64,000 nt of DNA, taken from NCBI GenBank assembly GCA_905214865.1, contig CAJMNO010000011.1, positions 1 through 64,000 of the forward strand, read 5' to 3'. A program made the translations under genes and the position numbers. A model generated the notes under the pieces. The model was not told where the DNA came from and searched no databases. It was given only the letters and a program-made list of their open reading frames with translations. Below, one piece after another: positions 18,713 to 27,886 of this stretch. Positions within the stretch are counted from its first letter, which is position 1, and every line of letters begins with the position of its first letter. Source of the stretch: an uncultured bacterium. GTDB taxonomy: Bacteria; Actinomycetota; Coriobacteriia; Coriobacteriales; Atopobiaceae.

Positions 18713-19123
18713 ATGGGAAAGCTCGTGGCACAGTTCCTCAAGTTTGGCGTCGTGGGCGTGATCGCCTTCTTTATCGACTATGGCGTCCTCATGCTCCTCT
18801 CTGTCGGAATGGGCATGGACCCCGTGGTCTCCGCCGCCATTTCGTTCACCGTCTCGGTGGTGTTCAACTACGTCGCCTCCATGAGGTTCGTCTTCACCCA
18901 CCGCGAGGACTTGAGCAAGAGGCGCGAGTTCGTGATCTTCGTCGTCCTGTCCGTGATCGGCCTTCTCATAAACGAGGCAATCATGTACGCGGGCGTCGCC
19001 GCGCTGGGGAAGAGCCCCCTCGCCATCACCGTCACCAAGGTGATCGCCACCGCGGTCGTGATGGTGTGGAACTTCTTCAGCCGCAAGAAGTGGCTCGACG
19101 CGGGGGACTCCCGCGAGGCCTAG
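18713..19123 (+). CDS. GtrA-family membrane protein
   Basis: A 136-residue protein with four membrane segments. The GtrA signature is FLKFGVVGVIAFFIDYGVL at the N terminus and KVIATAVVMVWNFFSRKKW at the C terminus. GtrA-like proteins move polyprenyl-linked sugars across the membrane for decoration of polysaccharides or teichoic acids. No glycosyltransferase gene is adjacent, so the substrate is unknown. The ATG at 18713 follows AAAGGG. Confidence 0.85.
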   Translation: MGKLVAQFLKFGVVGVIAFFIDYGVLMLLSVGMGMDPVVSAAISFTVSVVFNYVASMRFVFTHREDLSKRREFVIFVVLSVIGLLINEAIMYAGVAALGKSPLAITVTKVIATAVVMVWNFFSRKKWLDAGDSREA

Positions 19124-19161
19124 CCAGGGGATAAAAACTTTGGCGAGCGCCATTCGAGCGC

Positions 19162-19185
19162 CAATTGTCGGCATGCCGAGAATTG
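19162..19185. promoter_or_regulatory. 24-bp dyad between gtrA and argR
   Basis: The core TCGGCATGCCGA is a perfect palindrome, flanked by CAATT on the left and AATTG on the right with one unpaired base on each side. It lies 39 bases past gtrA. It could be an operator or a weak terminator (CGTTT follows a few bases later). Confidence 0.4.
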
Positions 19186-19207
19186 CGGTTCGTTTAACCA
19201 ATACTTC

Positions 19208-19250
19208 TTGACTCTTATCAACTCTACGCTTAATTTCATTCATGTGAATG
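19208..19250 (+). promoter_or_regulatory. argR promoter with overlapping operator-like dyad
   Basis: TTGACT (19208-19213), a 17-bp spacer and TAATTT (19231-19236) make a good housekeeping promoter. Immediately downstream, CATTCATGTGAATG (19237-19250) is a perfect dyad around TG, placed over the expected transcription start. It contains the ATTCA and TGAAT words of ARG boxes, but in the opposite order to the usual TGAAT-N4-ATTCA. Autoregulation by ArgR is inferred. Confidence 0.55.
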
Positions 19251-19305
19251 AGAATAACGCGACGCGCATGCAGCAAATCCGATTGCAGGCACCTGAGGGG
19301 TAGAG

Positions 19306-19743
19306 ATGGTCAAGAGGCGTAATAACAGGCAGGATGCCATCAGGGACATCGTGCGAGGCAAGTCGATACGCACGCAGCGCGCGCTGGTGGACGAGCTGCA
19401 GGCTATTGGCTTCAACTGCACGCAGGCAACGGTCTCGCGCGACATCGCGGACATGGGTCTTCGCAAGCTGAGCGAGGGCATCTACGTCCTGGCCGAGGAC
19501 CTCCACCTCCAGCGCATGGTGTCCGAGTTCGTCAACTCCGTGGACCGCGTGGACAACTTCGTGGTCATCAAGAGCCAGCCCGGCACCGCTCCCGGTGTCG
19601 CGGCCGCAGTCGATGCCGCGGCACTCCCCGAGGTCATCGGCTCCGTTGCCGGCAACGACACCGTCCTGGTGGTCGCGGCAAGCGCGGAGGCGTCTGACGA
19701 CCTGGTCAACCTCATCAACAAGCTCCGCGACGCCCAGAAGTAG
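19306..19743 (+). CDS. argR: arginine repressor ArgR
   Basis: A 145-residue transcription regulator of arginine metabolism. The N-terminal winged helix contains RALVDELQAIGFNCTQATVSRDIADMGLRK. The C-terminal hexamerisation and arginine-binding domain contains IKSQPGTAPGVAAAVDA and the GSVAGNDTVLVVA strand. The gene is followed by its own terminator, and no arg biosynthesis or deiminase gene is in the window. Confidence 0.93.
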   Translation: MVKRRNNRQDAIRDIVRGKSIRTQRALVDELQAIGFNCTQATVSRDIADMGLRKLSEGIYVLAEDLHLQRMVSEFVNSVDRVDNFVVIKSQPGTAPGVAAAVDAAALPEVIGSVAGNDTVLVVAASAEASDDLVNLINKLRDAQK

Positions 19744-19767
19744 CGTTCGGAGCCCTTGGGTTGGAGA

Positions 19768-19803
19768 CGGGGGAGAGGGGATTGCCCCTCTCCCCATTTT
19801 CAT
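19768..19803 (+). terminator. argR terminator
   Basis: GGGGGAGAGGGG and CCCCTCTCCCC pair, followed by ATTTTC. Confidence 0.75.
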
Positions 19804-19849
19804 GCCGTTGGGTGTCACCCCATGTTCGTCCAGAATTCATCGCCAAACA

Positions 19850-19892
19850 AGGGAGGGACCCCAGGGAATTGTCCCCGGGGCCCCTCCTGACA
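19850..19892 (-). terminator. GC-rich hairpin downstream of the PBP gene
   Basis: GGGACCCCAGGG and CCCCGGGGCCCCTCC form a strong imperfect stem about 25-65 bases past the PBP stop, on the convergent side of the argR terminator. Confidence 0.45.
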
Positions 19893-19914
19893 ATCGCGCG
19901 GTGCGCGAGGCACG

Positions 19915-22125
19915 TTACTGACCGGTCCCGGTCTCCCCGCCGGTGTCACCCCCGGTGGTTCCCCCCGCGTTGCCACCACCCGTTGTGGTTCCGGCGCCGC
20001 CGGTGTCGCCACCACCCGTGGTGCCGCCGGTGTCCGCGGTCGTGTCCGTGGTCGTCGTGCCGTTACCGGTGTTGCCCGTGTAGCCCGAGTTGGTGTTGGT
20101 CGACGGCGCGTACGTGGTCGTCGTGGTGTAGTCGGTTCCGCTCTCCTCGTCATCGTCGTTGCTGTACGAGTACGTCTTGGACGACGAGGTGCCGCTCGTC
20201 TTGCTGAACTTCCACTCGCTGTTGGCCTTGTAGGTTGCCTTCTCGTCGGTGGTCGGGAACTCCTGGCGCGTCTGGCCGGCGAGCGCCTGGTTGATGAAGC
20301 TGATGAAGATGGGGACCGACGTGGTGTACGGGTGGCCGTACGAGCCGTTGATGGTGACCGCTGCCTCCTCGCGGTAGCCGCACCAGATCGAGACCGAGAG
20401 CTGCGGGGTGATGCCGCAGAACCAGAGGTCGCGGTAGTCCTCGGAGGTGCCGGTCTTGCCTGCGACGGGCTGGTCGACGGTCAGGCCTGTCGAGACCGCG
20501 CTTGCCGTGCCGCCCGCCTGGACGACGCCCTCCATCACCGAGCGGACGTCCTGGGCAACTGCGGCGTCGACGACCTGCTTGGGATCGTCCTTGTGCTCGT
20601 AGACCGTGTTGCCGTTGCGGTCGAGGATCTTGGTGATGGCAATCGCGTCGCGGTGGACGCCGTTGGTGGCGATGGTCGCGTAGGCCTCCGCCATCTGGAT
20701 GGGCGGCACGCCCACGGTGCCCAGCGTCAGCGAGTCGTAGGCAGGCAGGTCGACGTCGATGCCCATGTCCTTTGCCTCGCTCACCACCTTGTCGGCCCCG
20801 ACCGCCTGTATCACCTGGACAAAGGCGGTGTTGGACGAGACCGCGAAGGCCTTCCTCAGGGTGATGGTGCCGTAGCTCTCGTTGCCAAAGTTCTGGACCT
20901 TCCAGGTGGAGGAGAAGGTCATGGGAGAGCTCGCGTTGATGTAGATGTCGGGGCTCATGCCGTTCGCCAGGGCGGCGGTGAGGGTGAAGAGCTTGAAGCT
21001 GGAGCCCGGCTGCCTGCGCGCCTGGGTGGCGAGGTTGAACTGGTTGGTGTTGTAGTCCCTGCCGCCGACCATGGCGACGATGTAGCCGTTGGTGGGGTTG
21101 ACGGCGACCAGGGCGGAGTCGAGCTTGTCGTTGCCCAGGTCGTCGAGGGTGGTCGTCACCGCGTTCTCGGCTGCCTGCTGGGTGGCGGGGTCGAGCGTGG
21201 TGTAGACCTTGAGGCCGCCCTTCATGACGGTGTCCTCGCTGAAGTCCTCGAGCAGGACCGACTTCACGTAGTCGGAGAAGTACGGGTAGTTGCCGGTGGT
21301 GTCGTCAAACGACCCCTCGGTGCATTGCATGGGCTCCGCCACGGCCTTGTCATGCTCCTCCTGGGTGATGTCGCCCTGCGAGAGCATGTGGTCCAGGACC
21401 TCGTTGCGCCTGGCGGTTGCGGCGGAGGGGTTGACGAAGGGGTCGTAGCTCGAGGGCGACTGGGGGAGGCCGGCGAGGGTGGCGGCCTCGGCGAGCGTGA
21501 GGTCCTTCGCGTCCTTGTTGAAGTAGGTCTTGGCGGCGGCCTCGATGCCGTAGGCGCTGTGGCCAAAGTAGATGGTGTTGAGGTACATGTTGAGAATCTG
21601 GTTCTTCGTGTACATCTTCTCCATCTGGATGGCCAGGTACGCCTCGCGGACCTTGCGCCGGAGGGTCATCTCAAACTGCTCGTCCGAGAGGATCGTGTTT
21701 CTCACCAGCTGCTGGGTGATGGTCGAGGCGCCCTCTGAGCCGCCGGCCAGCTGCACGTAGACGGCGCGCAGGATGCCCTGGAGGTCAACGCCGTGGTGCT
21801 GGTAGAAGCGGACGTCCTCGGTGTCGACCACGCCCTCCAGGACGTAGGGGGAGATCTCGGAGATGTCCACGCTGCGGCGGTTCTGCAGGTAGTACTCGGC
21901 TATGACCGAGCCGTCCGCGGCGTACACCGTCGTGGGCTCCGAGACGAGGTAGGCGTCCGCCGACGTGTAGTCGGGGAGGTCCTGCAGCCAGGTGTTGACG
22001 AGCGCCCCAAGCGAAATCGCGAGGGCCGCTACGAGCAGGGCGGTGAAGCCAAGGAAGCCGGCGAAGCCAAACGCCACGATGTGCGTGCGCGAGTGCCGGT
22101 GGGCCCTGCGGGTGCGGATTCCCAT
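19915..22125 (-). CDS. class A penicillin-binding protein (PBP1A type)
   Basis: A bifunctional peptidoglycan synthase anchored by one N-terminal membrane helix (residues 17-45). The glycosyltransferase 51 domain has the catalytic Glu in VVDTEDVRFYQHHGVD and later the GASTITQQLVRN motif. The transpeptidase domain has the SxxK motif in RQPGSSFKLF, SSN in AVSSNTAF and KTGT in VAGKTGTSED. The last 80 or so residues of the 736 are Thr/Gly/Asn-rich low complexity, a likely unstructured extracellular tail. The gene is divergent from tyrS. Confidence 0.93.
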   Translation of the reverse strand: MGIRTRRAHRHSRTHIVAFGFAGFLGFTALLVAALAISLGALVNTWLQDLPDYTSADAYLVSEPTTVYAADGSVIAEYYLQNRRSVDISEISPYVLEGVVDTEDVRFYQHHGVDLQGILRAVYVQLAGGSEGASTITQQLVRNTILSDEQFEMTLRRKVREAYLAIQMEKMYTKNQILNMYLNTIYFGHSAYGIEAAAKTYFNKDAKDLTLAEAATLAGLPQSPSSYDPFVNPSAATARRNEVLDHMLSQGDITQEEHDKAVAEPMQCTEGSFDDTTGNYPYFSDYVKSVLLEDFSEDTVMKGGLKVYTTLDPATQQAAENAVTTTLDDLGNDKLDSALVAVNPTNGYIVAMVGGRDYNTNQFNLATQARRQPGSSFKLFTLTAALANGMSPDIYINASSPMTFSSTWKVQNFGNESYGTITLRKAFAVSSNTAFVQVIQAVGADKVVSEAKDMGIDVDLPAYDSLTLGTVGVPPIQMAEAYATIATNGVHRDAIAITKILDRNGNTVYEHKDDPKQVVDAAVAQDVRSVMEGVVQAGGTASAVSTGLTVDQPVAGKTGTSEDYRDLWFCGITPQLSVSIWCGYREEAAVTINGSYGHPYTTSVPIFISFINQALAGQTRQEFPTTDEKATYKANSEWKFSKTSGTSSSKTYSYSNDDDEESGTDYTTTTTYAPSTNTNSGYTGNTGNGTTTTDTTADTGGTTGGGDTGGAGTTTGGGNAGGTTGGDTGGETGTGQ

Positions 22126-22398
22126 GTAATCCTCCTCATTCGAGACAATCGGAGGACATTATAGTTGAGGACCCCATGGCGGCCCCGCGTGTGGAGGCAA
22201 TCGCCCTAGTCTACAGAATCCCGGCGGAACGGGGTGGCATCCATCGGCCTACTTTAAGGTCCGTGCCGTCTGCGGGGCGACGCGTGACACGCCGCCGGAT
22301 GGGTCATCGCCTCCTCGCGGTGGCCTGCGGCCCGCGTGCGGTATCCTTGCAGGGGCTCCCGCGCCCGCAGGCAGGGGGAGGACGTTTCGTGCAACAAC

Positions 22399-23631
22399 AT
22401 GGAGGACAGAGCATTGCTGCCAGTCGACGAGCAACTTAAGGTCATCACCTCCGGCACCATGCAGATCGTGCCGATGGAGGAGTTGAGGGAGAAGCTCAAG
22501 AGGGGTGTGCCCCTCAACGTCAAGCTGGGTGTTGACCCCACGAGTCCCGACCTCCACCTGGGGCACGCCGTGCCGCTGCGCAAGATGAGGCAGTTCCAGG
22601 ACCTGGGCCACAACGTCACCCTCATCATCGGTGACGGCACCGCCCTCATCGGCGACCCCTCCGGTCGTGACAGCACCAGGCCGCCCCTCACCGAGGAGCA
22701 GGTCAACGCCAACGCGCAGACGTACGTTGACCAAGCCATGAAGATCCTTGACCCCGAGCGGACCACGATCGTCCACAACGGCGACTGGATCAAGCCCATG
22801 GACCTGGGCAAGATGCTCGGCCTCATGAGCAAGTTCAACGTCGCGCGCATCCTCGAGCGCGAGGACTTCCACAACCGCTATACCAACGGCCAGTCCATCG
22901 CCCTGCACGAGTTCATCTACCCGGTGCTCCAGGCCTACGACTCGGTGGTCATCAAGGCCGACATCGAGATGGGCGGCAACGACCAGATCTTCAACCTGCT
23001 CGCTGGCCGCGACCTCATGCGCGACATGGGGATGGAGCCCCAGGTGGCCCTGACCATGCCGCTCCTCGAGGGCCTCGACGGCCACAAGAAGATGTCCAAG
23101 AGCTACAAGAACTACGTGGGCCTGACCGACGAGCCCAACGACATGTACGGCAAGCTCATGTCCATCGCCGACGAGATGGTGCCCCGCTACTTCCGCCTGT
23201 GCTCCACGCTCTCCATCGACGAGGTCGACGCGATCGACGAGGCGTTTAAGGACGGCACCGCCGACCCCTACAAGCTCAAGCGCCAGCTCGCGCGCAACAT
23301 CGTCGACCTGTACCACGGCGAGGGCCAGGGGGCGCTCGCGGAGGCCGCCTTCGACGCCCAGTTCAAGCAGAACGAGGTGCCCGAGGACATCCCCGAGTTC
23401 CCGCTCTCCACGGTCCAAACCAACGAGGACGGCAAGGTCTACCTGGGCAGGCTCCTGGTCGACGTCAACATCTTCAAGTCTGCGGGAGAGGCGCGCAGGG
23501 CCATCGACTCCGGCTCCGTCAAGATCGACGGCACCGCGGTCCCCGCGAAGGGCTACAACGTGGACCCCTCGCTCTTCAAGGCGGGCACCACGCTCCAGTC
23601 GGGCAAGCGTCGCTGGGCGCGCCTGGTCTAG
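22399..23631 (+). CDS. tyrS: tyrosyl-tRNA synthetase
   Basis: A class I synthetase that charges tRNA-Tyr. The HIGH motif reads DLHLGHAV and the KMSKS motif KKMSKSYKN, which places it with the TyrZ-like bacterial branch. The C-terminal S4 RNA-binding domain starts near VYLGRLLVDVNIFKSAGEARR. Length is 410 residues. The ATG at 22399 is 15 bases from a strong GGGGAGGA, a rather long spacing, but no better start is in frame. The 270-bp divergent region from the PBP gene has a GGGTGGCA word reminiscent of a T-box, but no full T-box can be built. Confidence 0.93.
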   Translation: MEDRALLPVDEQLKVITSGTMQIVPMEELREKLKRGVPLNVKLGVDPTSPDLHLGHAVPLRKMRQFQDLGHNVTLIIGDGTALIGDPSGRDSTRPPLTEEQVNANAQTYVDQAMKILDPERTTIVHNGDWIKPMDLGKMLGLMSKFNVARILEREDFHNRYTNGQSIALHEFIYPVLQAYDSVVIKADIEMGGNDQIFNLLAGRDLMRDMGMEPQVALTMPLLEGLDGHKKMSKSYKNYVGLTDEPNDMYGKLMSIADEMVPRYFRLCSTLSIDEVDAIDEAFKDGTADPYKLKRQLARNIVDLYHGEGQGALAEAAFDAQFKQNEVPEDIPEFPLSTVQTNEDGKVYLGRLLVDVNIFKSAGEARRAIDSGSVKIDGTAVPAKGYNVDPSLFKAGTTLQSGKRRWARLV

Positions 23632-23657
23632 CACTGCAACCGAATGGCATGACCCCG

Positions 23658-23693
23658 GGACCCCGCGCCAGACGACGGTGCGGGGTCCTTTCT
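23658..23693 (+). terminator. tyrS terminator
   Basis: GGACCCCGC and GCGGGGTCC pair around a 13-base loop and are followed by TTTCTCCT. Confidence 0.8.
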
Positions 23694-23829
23694 CCTCACC
23701 GTCTTGCATGCGGGTTGTTTTGCGATGCTTTGCCAACGGGGCGGGTGCCGCCCCTCGTCACGCTAGACTTTCAGGGTCGCATGCAACACCTGGCGCGCCG
23801 TTGCGCCGTACGTTGGGAGACCTGACACC

Positions 23830-26370
23830 GTGGCATTCAGAGACACGCACGACGTTCCCGAGCTTCTCGCCCCCGCAGGCGGGCCAGAGCCGTTCAACGC
23901 AGCCCTCGCGGGTGGCGCCGACGCCATCTACTGCGCGTTGGGGCACGACTTCAACGCCCGTCGCGGGGCGCACAACTTCACCTACGAGACCTTCGAGGCC
24001 GCCTGCCGCTCCGCGCACCTGGCCGGGGCGCGCGTGTACGTGACCGTGAACGTGGTGGTGAGGACCGACGAGATGCCCCGCGCCCTCTCCCTCGTCCGCA
24101 AGGCGTGGATGCTGGGGGCAGACGCCTTCATCATCCAGGACTGGGGCCTGCTCGACGAGGTCCGTCGGCGCTTCCCCCAGATGGAGTGCCACGTCTCGAC
24201 CCAGGCCAACGTGCACGACGCGCGTGGGGTCGCGTGGTGCCGGGACCTTGGCGTGGAGCGCGTGACCCTGTCGCGCGAGCTCAGCGTGGACGAGATCGCG
24301 CGCATCTCGCAGGAGGGCGTGGAGCTGGAGGGCTTTTGCCACGGCGCCCTGTGCTTCTGCTACTCCGGCGTGTGCATGATGAGCTCGCTCGCGGGCGGCC
24401 GCTCCGCGAACAGGGGCCTCTGTGCGCAGCCGTGCCGGCTCCCCTTCGACCTCGTGGACGGCGACGGCAAGGTCATCTCGGCCCCGGGAAGGGGTCGCCC
24501 CCTCTGCCCCAAGGACTTCTGCACCATCGACGACGTGGAGCGTCTCACCAGGGCGGGGCTTGGCTCGCTCAAGGTCGAGGGCAGGATGAAGGCCCCGGAC
24601 TACGTGTACTCGGTCATCTCCGCCTACCGCGGGGCCCTTGACGACCTCGCCGCGGGGCGGACCCCCTCGGCGGCAGACGACGACCGCCGGCACGAGATGC
24701 TCCGTCGCGCCTTCAACCGCGACTTCACCAACAGCTACCTGGACCATCGCGCGGACGACGACATGATGAGCTACGAGCGCTCCAACAACAGGGGAGAGCT
24801 CGTGGGCAGCGTGGTGGCGTCGCGCGACCTCGGCGGCACCAGGGTGCGCAGGGGCGGCTCCAACGGCGGCCGCGAGCGGTTCAGGTCCAAGACCGTCGCC
24901 GAGGTGGACGTGCGGCTCGACCGCCACGTGGGGGAGGGCGACCTCCTCGAGATCCGTCCCATCGACGACCCGTCGCAGTTCCTCACCACGCATGCACCGG
25001 CGGACGCGTCGGCGGGCGCGACCATCACCTGCAGGACCGTCCGCCCCATGAGGCCGGGGGACCCGGTGCGCGTGATCCGCTCCAAGCGCGCCATGGACGA
25101 GGCCGCCCGCGTCTCGTCCGGCGACGAGCGCTACAAGCGCGCGGTGAACGTGAGCGTCACCTGCCGCCTGGGGCAGCCCCTCGTCGTGACCCTCTCCTGC
25201 GTCGACGGCGCGGCCGAGGCAAGCGTGGAGGGGCCCGTGGTGGAGCCCGCCCGCACCAAGGCCCTCACGCGCGACGAGCTCGTGGAGCACGTGGGCCGCA
25301 TGGGCGGGACGCCCTTCGCGCCCGCCGCGTTCGACGTGAGGATGGACGGGGGCTGCGGCATGGGCTTCTCTGCCGTGCATCGGCTGAGGGCACAGGCGTG
25401 CGAGCTTCTGGAGGAGAGGCTCCTCGCGCCGTACTCGGGGCGCGACGCGTCGCTCGCGAGGGTTCCCGACCTCCCCGACCTGGCGCTCGAGCTCACGAAC
25501 GTCCGGAGCGGGGCCGGCGTCGCCCCGGCGGGGACGCGCCCCGAGGGCACGCCCGCGGCGGAGGTCTGCGCCCTGGTTCCCACGCCCGAGGTCGCGGCGG
25601 CTGCGCTCGCGGGCGGCGCCACCAGGCTGTATGCGACCGACGGAGCCCTGGAGGAGGCGCGCCTGCGCGGAGCGACCTGGCCGGAGGGCGCGGACGTCAT
25701 CCCCTGGCTTGACGAGGTGTGCCGCGAGTGCGACCACGACCGCATCGACCCCCTCGTGGAGGAGGGCAGGCCGTGCGGGGTGGGCAACGTCTCCGAGCTG
25801 GCGCTTGCGGCGGAGAGGGGCGCGCTTCCCGAGGTCAGGCCCTGCGTCCCGGTCCACAACGAGTCGTGCCTGGTGGCCCTGGAGCGTGCCGGCGCCCGCG
25901 GGCTCTGGCTGTCCCCCGAGCTCACGCTGGAGGAGTGCCTTGCCCTCGGCCGCGCCGCATCCGTCCCCGTCGGGCTCATGGTCCTGGGGAGGAACCGTGC
26001 CATGACCAGCGAGCACTGCGTGCTCAAGGTCGCCGACCGCTGCATCCACGACTGCGCGAGGTGCGCACTAAGGAAGGGGAGGAACTCGCTCAGGGACCGC
26101 GACGGCAAGCTGCTGCCGGTGCGCACCGACCTCCAGGCCCGGAGCAGGATCTACGCCGCATACCCGCTCGATGCCACGCCGCAGGCCGCGAAGCTCGTGT
26201 CGGCGGGCGTCTCTCGCCTCATGGCGGACTGCACGCTCCTGACGCCGCACGAGGCCGAGTTTGCCTGCGCGCGGGTGGCCCGTGCCGCCCGGGCGGCGCT
26301 GGAGGGGAGGAAGCCTGCGCCGTGCATGGCGGGGGCGACCTCCGGGCACCTGTTCTCCGGGATCGGATAG
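23830..26370 (+). CDS. U32-family peptidase-like protein (RlhA/TrhP type)
   Basis: 846 residues. The N-terminal barrel of the U32 family begins ELLAPAGGPEPFNAALAGGADAIYCALG. The cysteine cluster GFCHGALCFCYSGVCMMSS...GRSANRG..CAQPCR is conserved in the RlhA/TrhP enzymes, which make 5-hydroxycytidine or 5-hydroxyuridine in RNA and probably bind an iron-sulfur centre. A long C-terminal region carries a DUF3656-like part and further Cys pairs (CIHDCARCALRKGR). RNA hydroxylation is more likely than proteolysis, but neither is proven here. Translation starts at GTG 23830. Confidence 0.82.
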   Translation: MAFRDTHDVPELLAPAGGPEPFNAALAGGADAIYCALGHDFNARRGAHNFTYETFEAACRSAHLAGARVYVTVNVVVRTDEMPRALSLVRKAWMLGADAFIIQDWGLLDEVRRRFPQMECHVSTQANVHDARGVAWCRDLGVERVTLSRELSVDEIARISQEGVELEGFCHGALCFCYSGVCMMSSLAGGRSANRGLCAQPCRLPFDLVDGDGKVISAPGRGRPLCPKDFCTIDDVERLTRAGLGSLKVEGRMKAPDYVYSVISAYRGALDDLAAGRTPSAADDDRRHEMLRRAFNRDFTNSYLDHRADDDMMSYERSNNRGELVGSVVASRDLGGTRVRRGGSNGGRERFRSKTVAEVDVRLDRHVGEGDLLEIRPIDDPSQFLTTHAPADASAGATITCRTVRPMRPGDPVRVIRSKRAMDEAARVSSGDERYKRAVNVSVTCRLGQPLVVTLSCVDGAAEASVEGPVVEPARTKALTRDELVEHVGRMGGTPFAPAAFDVRMDGGCGMGFSAVHRLRAQACELLEERLLAPYSGRDASLARVPDLPDLALELTNVRSGAGVAPAGTRPEGTPAAEVCALVPTPEVAAAALAGGATRLYATDGALEEARLRGATWPEGADVIPWLDEVCRECDHDRIDPLVEEGRPCGVGNVSELALAAERGALPEVRPCVPVHNESCLVALERAGARGLWLSPELTLEECLALGRAASVPVGLMVLGRNRAMTSEHCVLKVADRCIHDCARCALRKGRNSLRDRDGKLLPVRTDLQARSRIYAAYPLDATPQAAKLVSAGVSRLMADCTLLTPHEAEFACARVARAARAALEGRKPAPCMAGATSGHLFSGIG

Positions 26371-26493
26371 GGGAGTCGCGTCTTCCTGCGTCGGATTTTC
26401 CGCCACGGGCAAATCGCGTCGGCAAACGGGTACCATCAGATTCAATTGCAACAATGGCGGTGGGATTTCCACCGCGGTGGAGAGGACACTCAC

Positions 26494-26799
26494 ATGGCAG
26501 AGAACCAGGAGAGCACGGAGCCCAAGGCCGAGGCCACGGGTGCGGCCGAGGGCCAGGCCCCCAAGGTCAACAGGGAGCTCCTCGAGGCGACCATCGACGT
26601 CATTCGCCAGAGCCTCCAGGCTGACGGCGGCGACGTGGTGCTCGTGAGCTGCGACGACGACGGCGTGGTGACCCTCGAGATGCAGGGCGCCTGCGCGGGC
26701 TGCCCGCTCTCGACCTACGACATGAGCGAGGGGATCGAGCGCATCCTCAAGGAGCACGTCCCCGGCGTCACCAAGGTCCAACCGGCGATGGCCTGGTAG
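26494..26799 (+). CDS. NifU-like iron-sulfur cluster scaffold domain protein
   Basis: A 101-residue protein. After about 30 polar residues comes a NifU C-terminal domain: LEATIDVIRQSLQADGGDV and the cluster-binding CxxC in QGACAGCPLS, ending in KEHVPGVTKVQ. Such proteins carry or deliver Fe-S clusters; the neighbouring U32 protein is a plausible but unproven client. The ATG at 26494 has GGAGAGG upstream. Confidence 0.88.
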   Translation: MAENQESTEPKAEATGAAEGQAPKVNRELLEATIDVIRQSLQADGGDVVLVSCDDDGVVTLEMQGACAGCPLSTYDMSEGIERILKEHVPGVTKVQPAMAW

Positions 26800-26821
26800 G
26801 GAGCACGCAGTAGTACGGTAT

Positions 26822-26849
26822 GGGGCGAGGGGAGCGGTCCCCTCGCCCC
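26822..26849 (+). terminator. hairpin between the NifU-like gene and lgt
   Basis: GGGGCGAGGGGA and TCCCCTCGCCCC are perfect 12-base arms around GCGG. There is no T run, so termination may be partial, with lgt downstream. Confidence 0.55.
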
Positions 26850-26900
26850 TCCGCTCTGGAACGGTGCCGGGGCGGAGCACATCGAGCGCTTGGAGGGCCC

Positions 26901-27740
26901 ATGTGGCTTGACACCATCTACCATGCCACCAACCCGGTCGCGTTTGCGCTCGGGCCGCTCACGGTCCGCTGGTACGGGCTCGCGTACCTCGCGGGGTTCG
27001 TGTGCGCGGGGCTCGTGATGATGCGCACCTCGCGGCGCTGGCACCTGGGGCTCACGTCGGACGAGGTCCTCAACATCGTGGTGGGCGTCGCCTTCGGGGT
27101 CATTGTGGGCGCGCGCCTGGGGTACGTCCTGTTCTACGGCGCCGGGTACTACCTGGCAAACCCCATCAAGATCCTCGCCTTCAACGAGGGTGGCATGAGC
27201 TTCCACGGCGGGTTGGTGGGCGCCATCGTGGGCGGCGCGCTCGTGTGCCGGCAGATGCGCGTCTCCATCCCCACGGTGTGCGACCTCGCGGTCATCGGCG
27301 CCCCCATCGGCCTGTTCTTTGGTCGCTGCGCCAACTTCATCAACGGCGAGCTGTGGGGCAAGCCGACCGACCTCCCCTGGGGCGTCATGTTCTCCAACAC
27401 GGGCGGCGGCTACGTGTATCGCCATCCCTCCCAGCTCTACGAGGCCATCCTCGAGGGCATCGTGATCTTCGTCGTGTTGTACGCGCTCTCGCGCCGCGTC
27501 CCGCCCCGTCCGCAGGGCACCTTCCTCGGCACCTTCCTGGCGCTGTACGGCTGCTTTCGCTTCCTCATCGAGTTCGTGCGCTTGCCCGACAGCCAGCTGG
27601 GTTACCTGCTTGGGACGGACTGGCTCACCATGGGGCAGTGCCTCTCCATTCCGCTTGCCATCCTGGGCGTGGCCCTCGTGGTGCGGGCGCACAAGCTGGG
27701 ACGGCCGCAGGTAGGGCACCTGGACCCCGAGAGGGGATAG
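26901..27740 (+). CDS. lgt: prolipoprotein diacylglyceryl transferase
   Basis: A 279-residue membrane enzyme that adds diacylglycerol to the lipobox Cys of prolipoproteins, for example the lipoprotein at 2193. The Lgt signature GRCANFINGELWGKPTDLPW is intact, with RWYGLAYLAGF at the N terminus, GGMSFHGG in the middle and HPSQLYEA near residue 180. About seven membrane segments are seen. It is followed by a small GAGGGGG/CCCCCTC hairpin at 27765-27783. Confidence 0.95.
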   Translation: MWLDTIYHATNPVAFALGPLTVRWYGLAYLAGFVCAGLVMMRTSRRWHLGLTSDEVLNIVVGVAFGVIVGARLGYVLFYGAGYYLANPIKILAFNEGGMSFHGGLVGAIVGGALVCRQMRVSIPTVCDLAVIGAPIGLFFGRCANFINGELWGKPTDLPWGVMFSNTGGGYVYRHPSQLYEAILEGIVIFVVLYALSRRVPPRPQGTFLGTFLALYGCFRFLIEFVRLPDSQLGYLLGTDWLTMGQCLSIPLAILGVALVVRAHKLGRPQVGHLDPERG

Positions 27741-27886
27741 CCCCCGGCGGAAGCCGAATCGGCAGAGGGGGCGCGTCCCCCTCGCCCATGCGGGCATCGT
27801 GTCTGCTCGCGCACGGCGGTCACTCCGCTCCATCCGTGCGGCATCGGGCTTTGTCACGCCTTCCTGCCGCCAGGCGTTTTCCATGC

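Noticed and set aside
22205..22260. T-box leader of tyrS (GGGGTGGCATCC word)
   Set aside because: Only about 9 of 14 positions fit the antiterminator word and no specifier loop or alternative terminator can be drawn.
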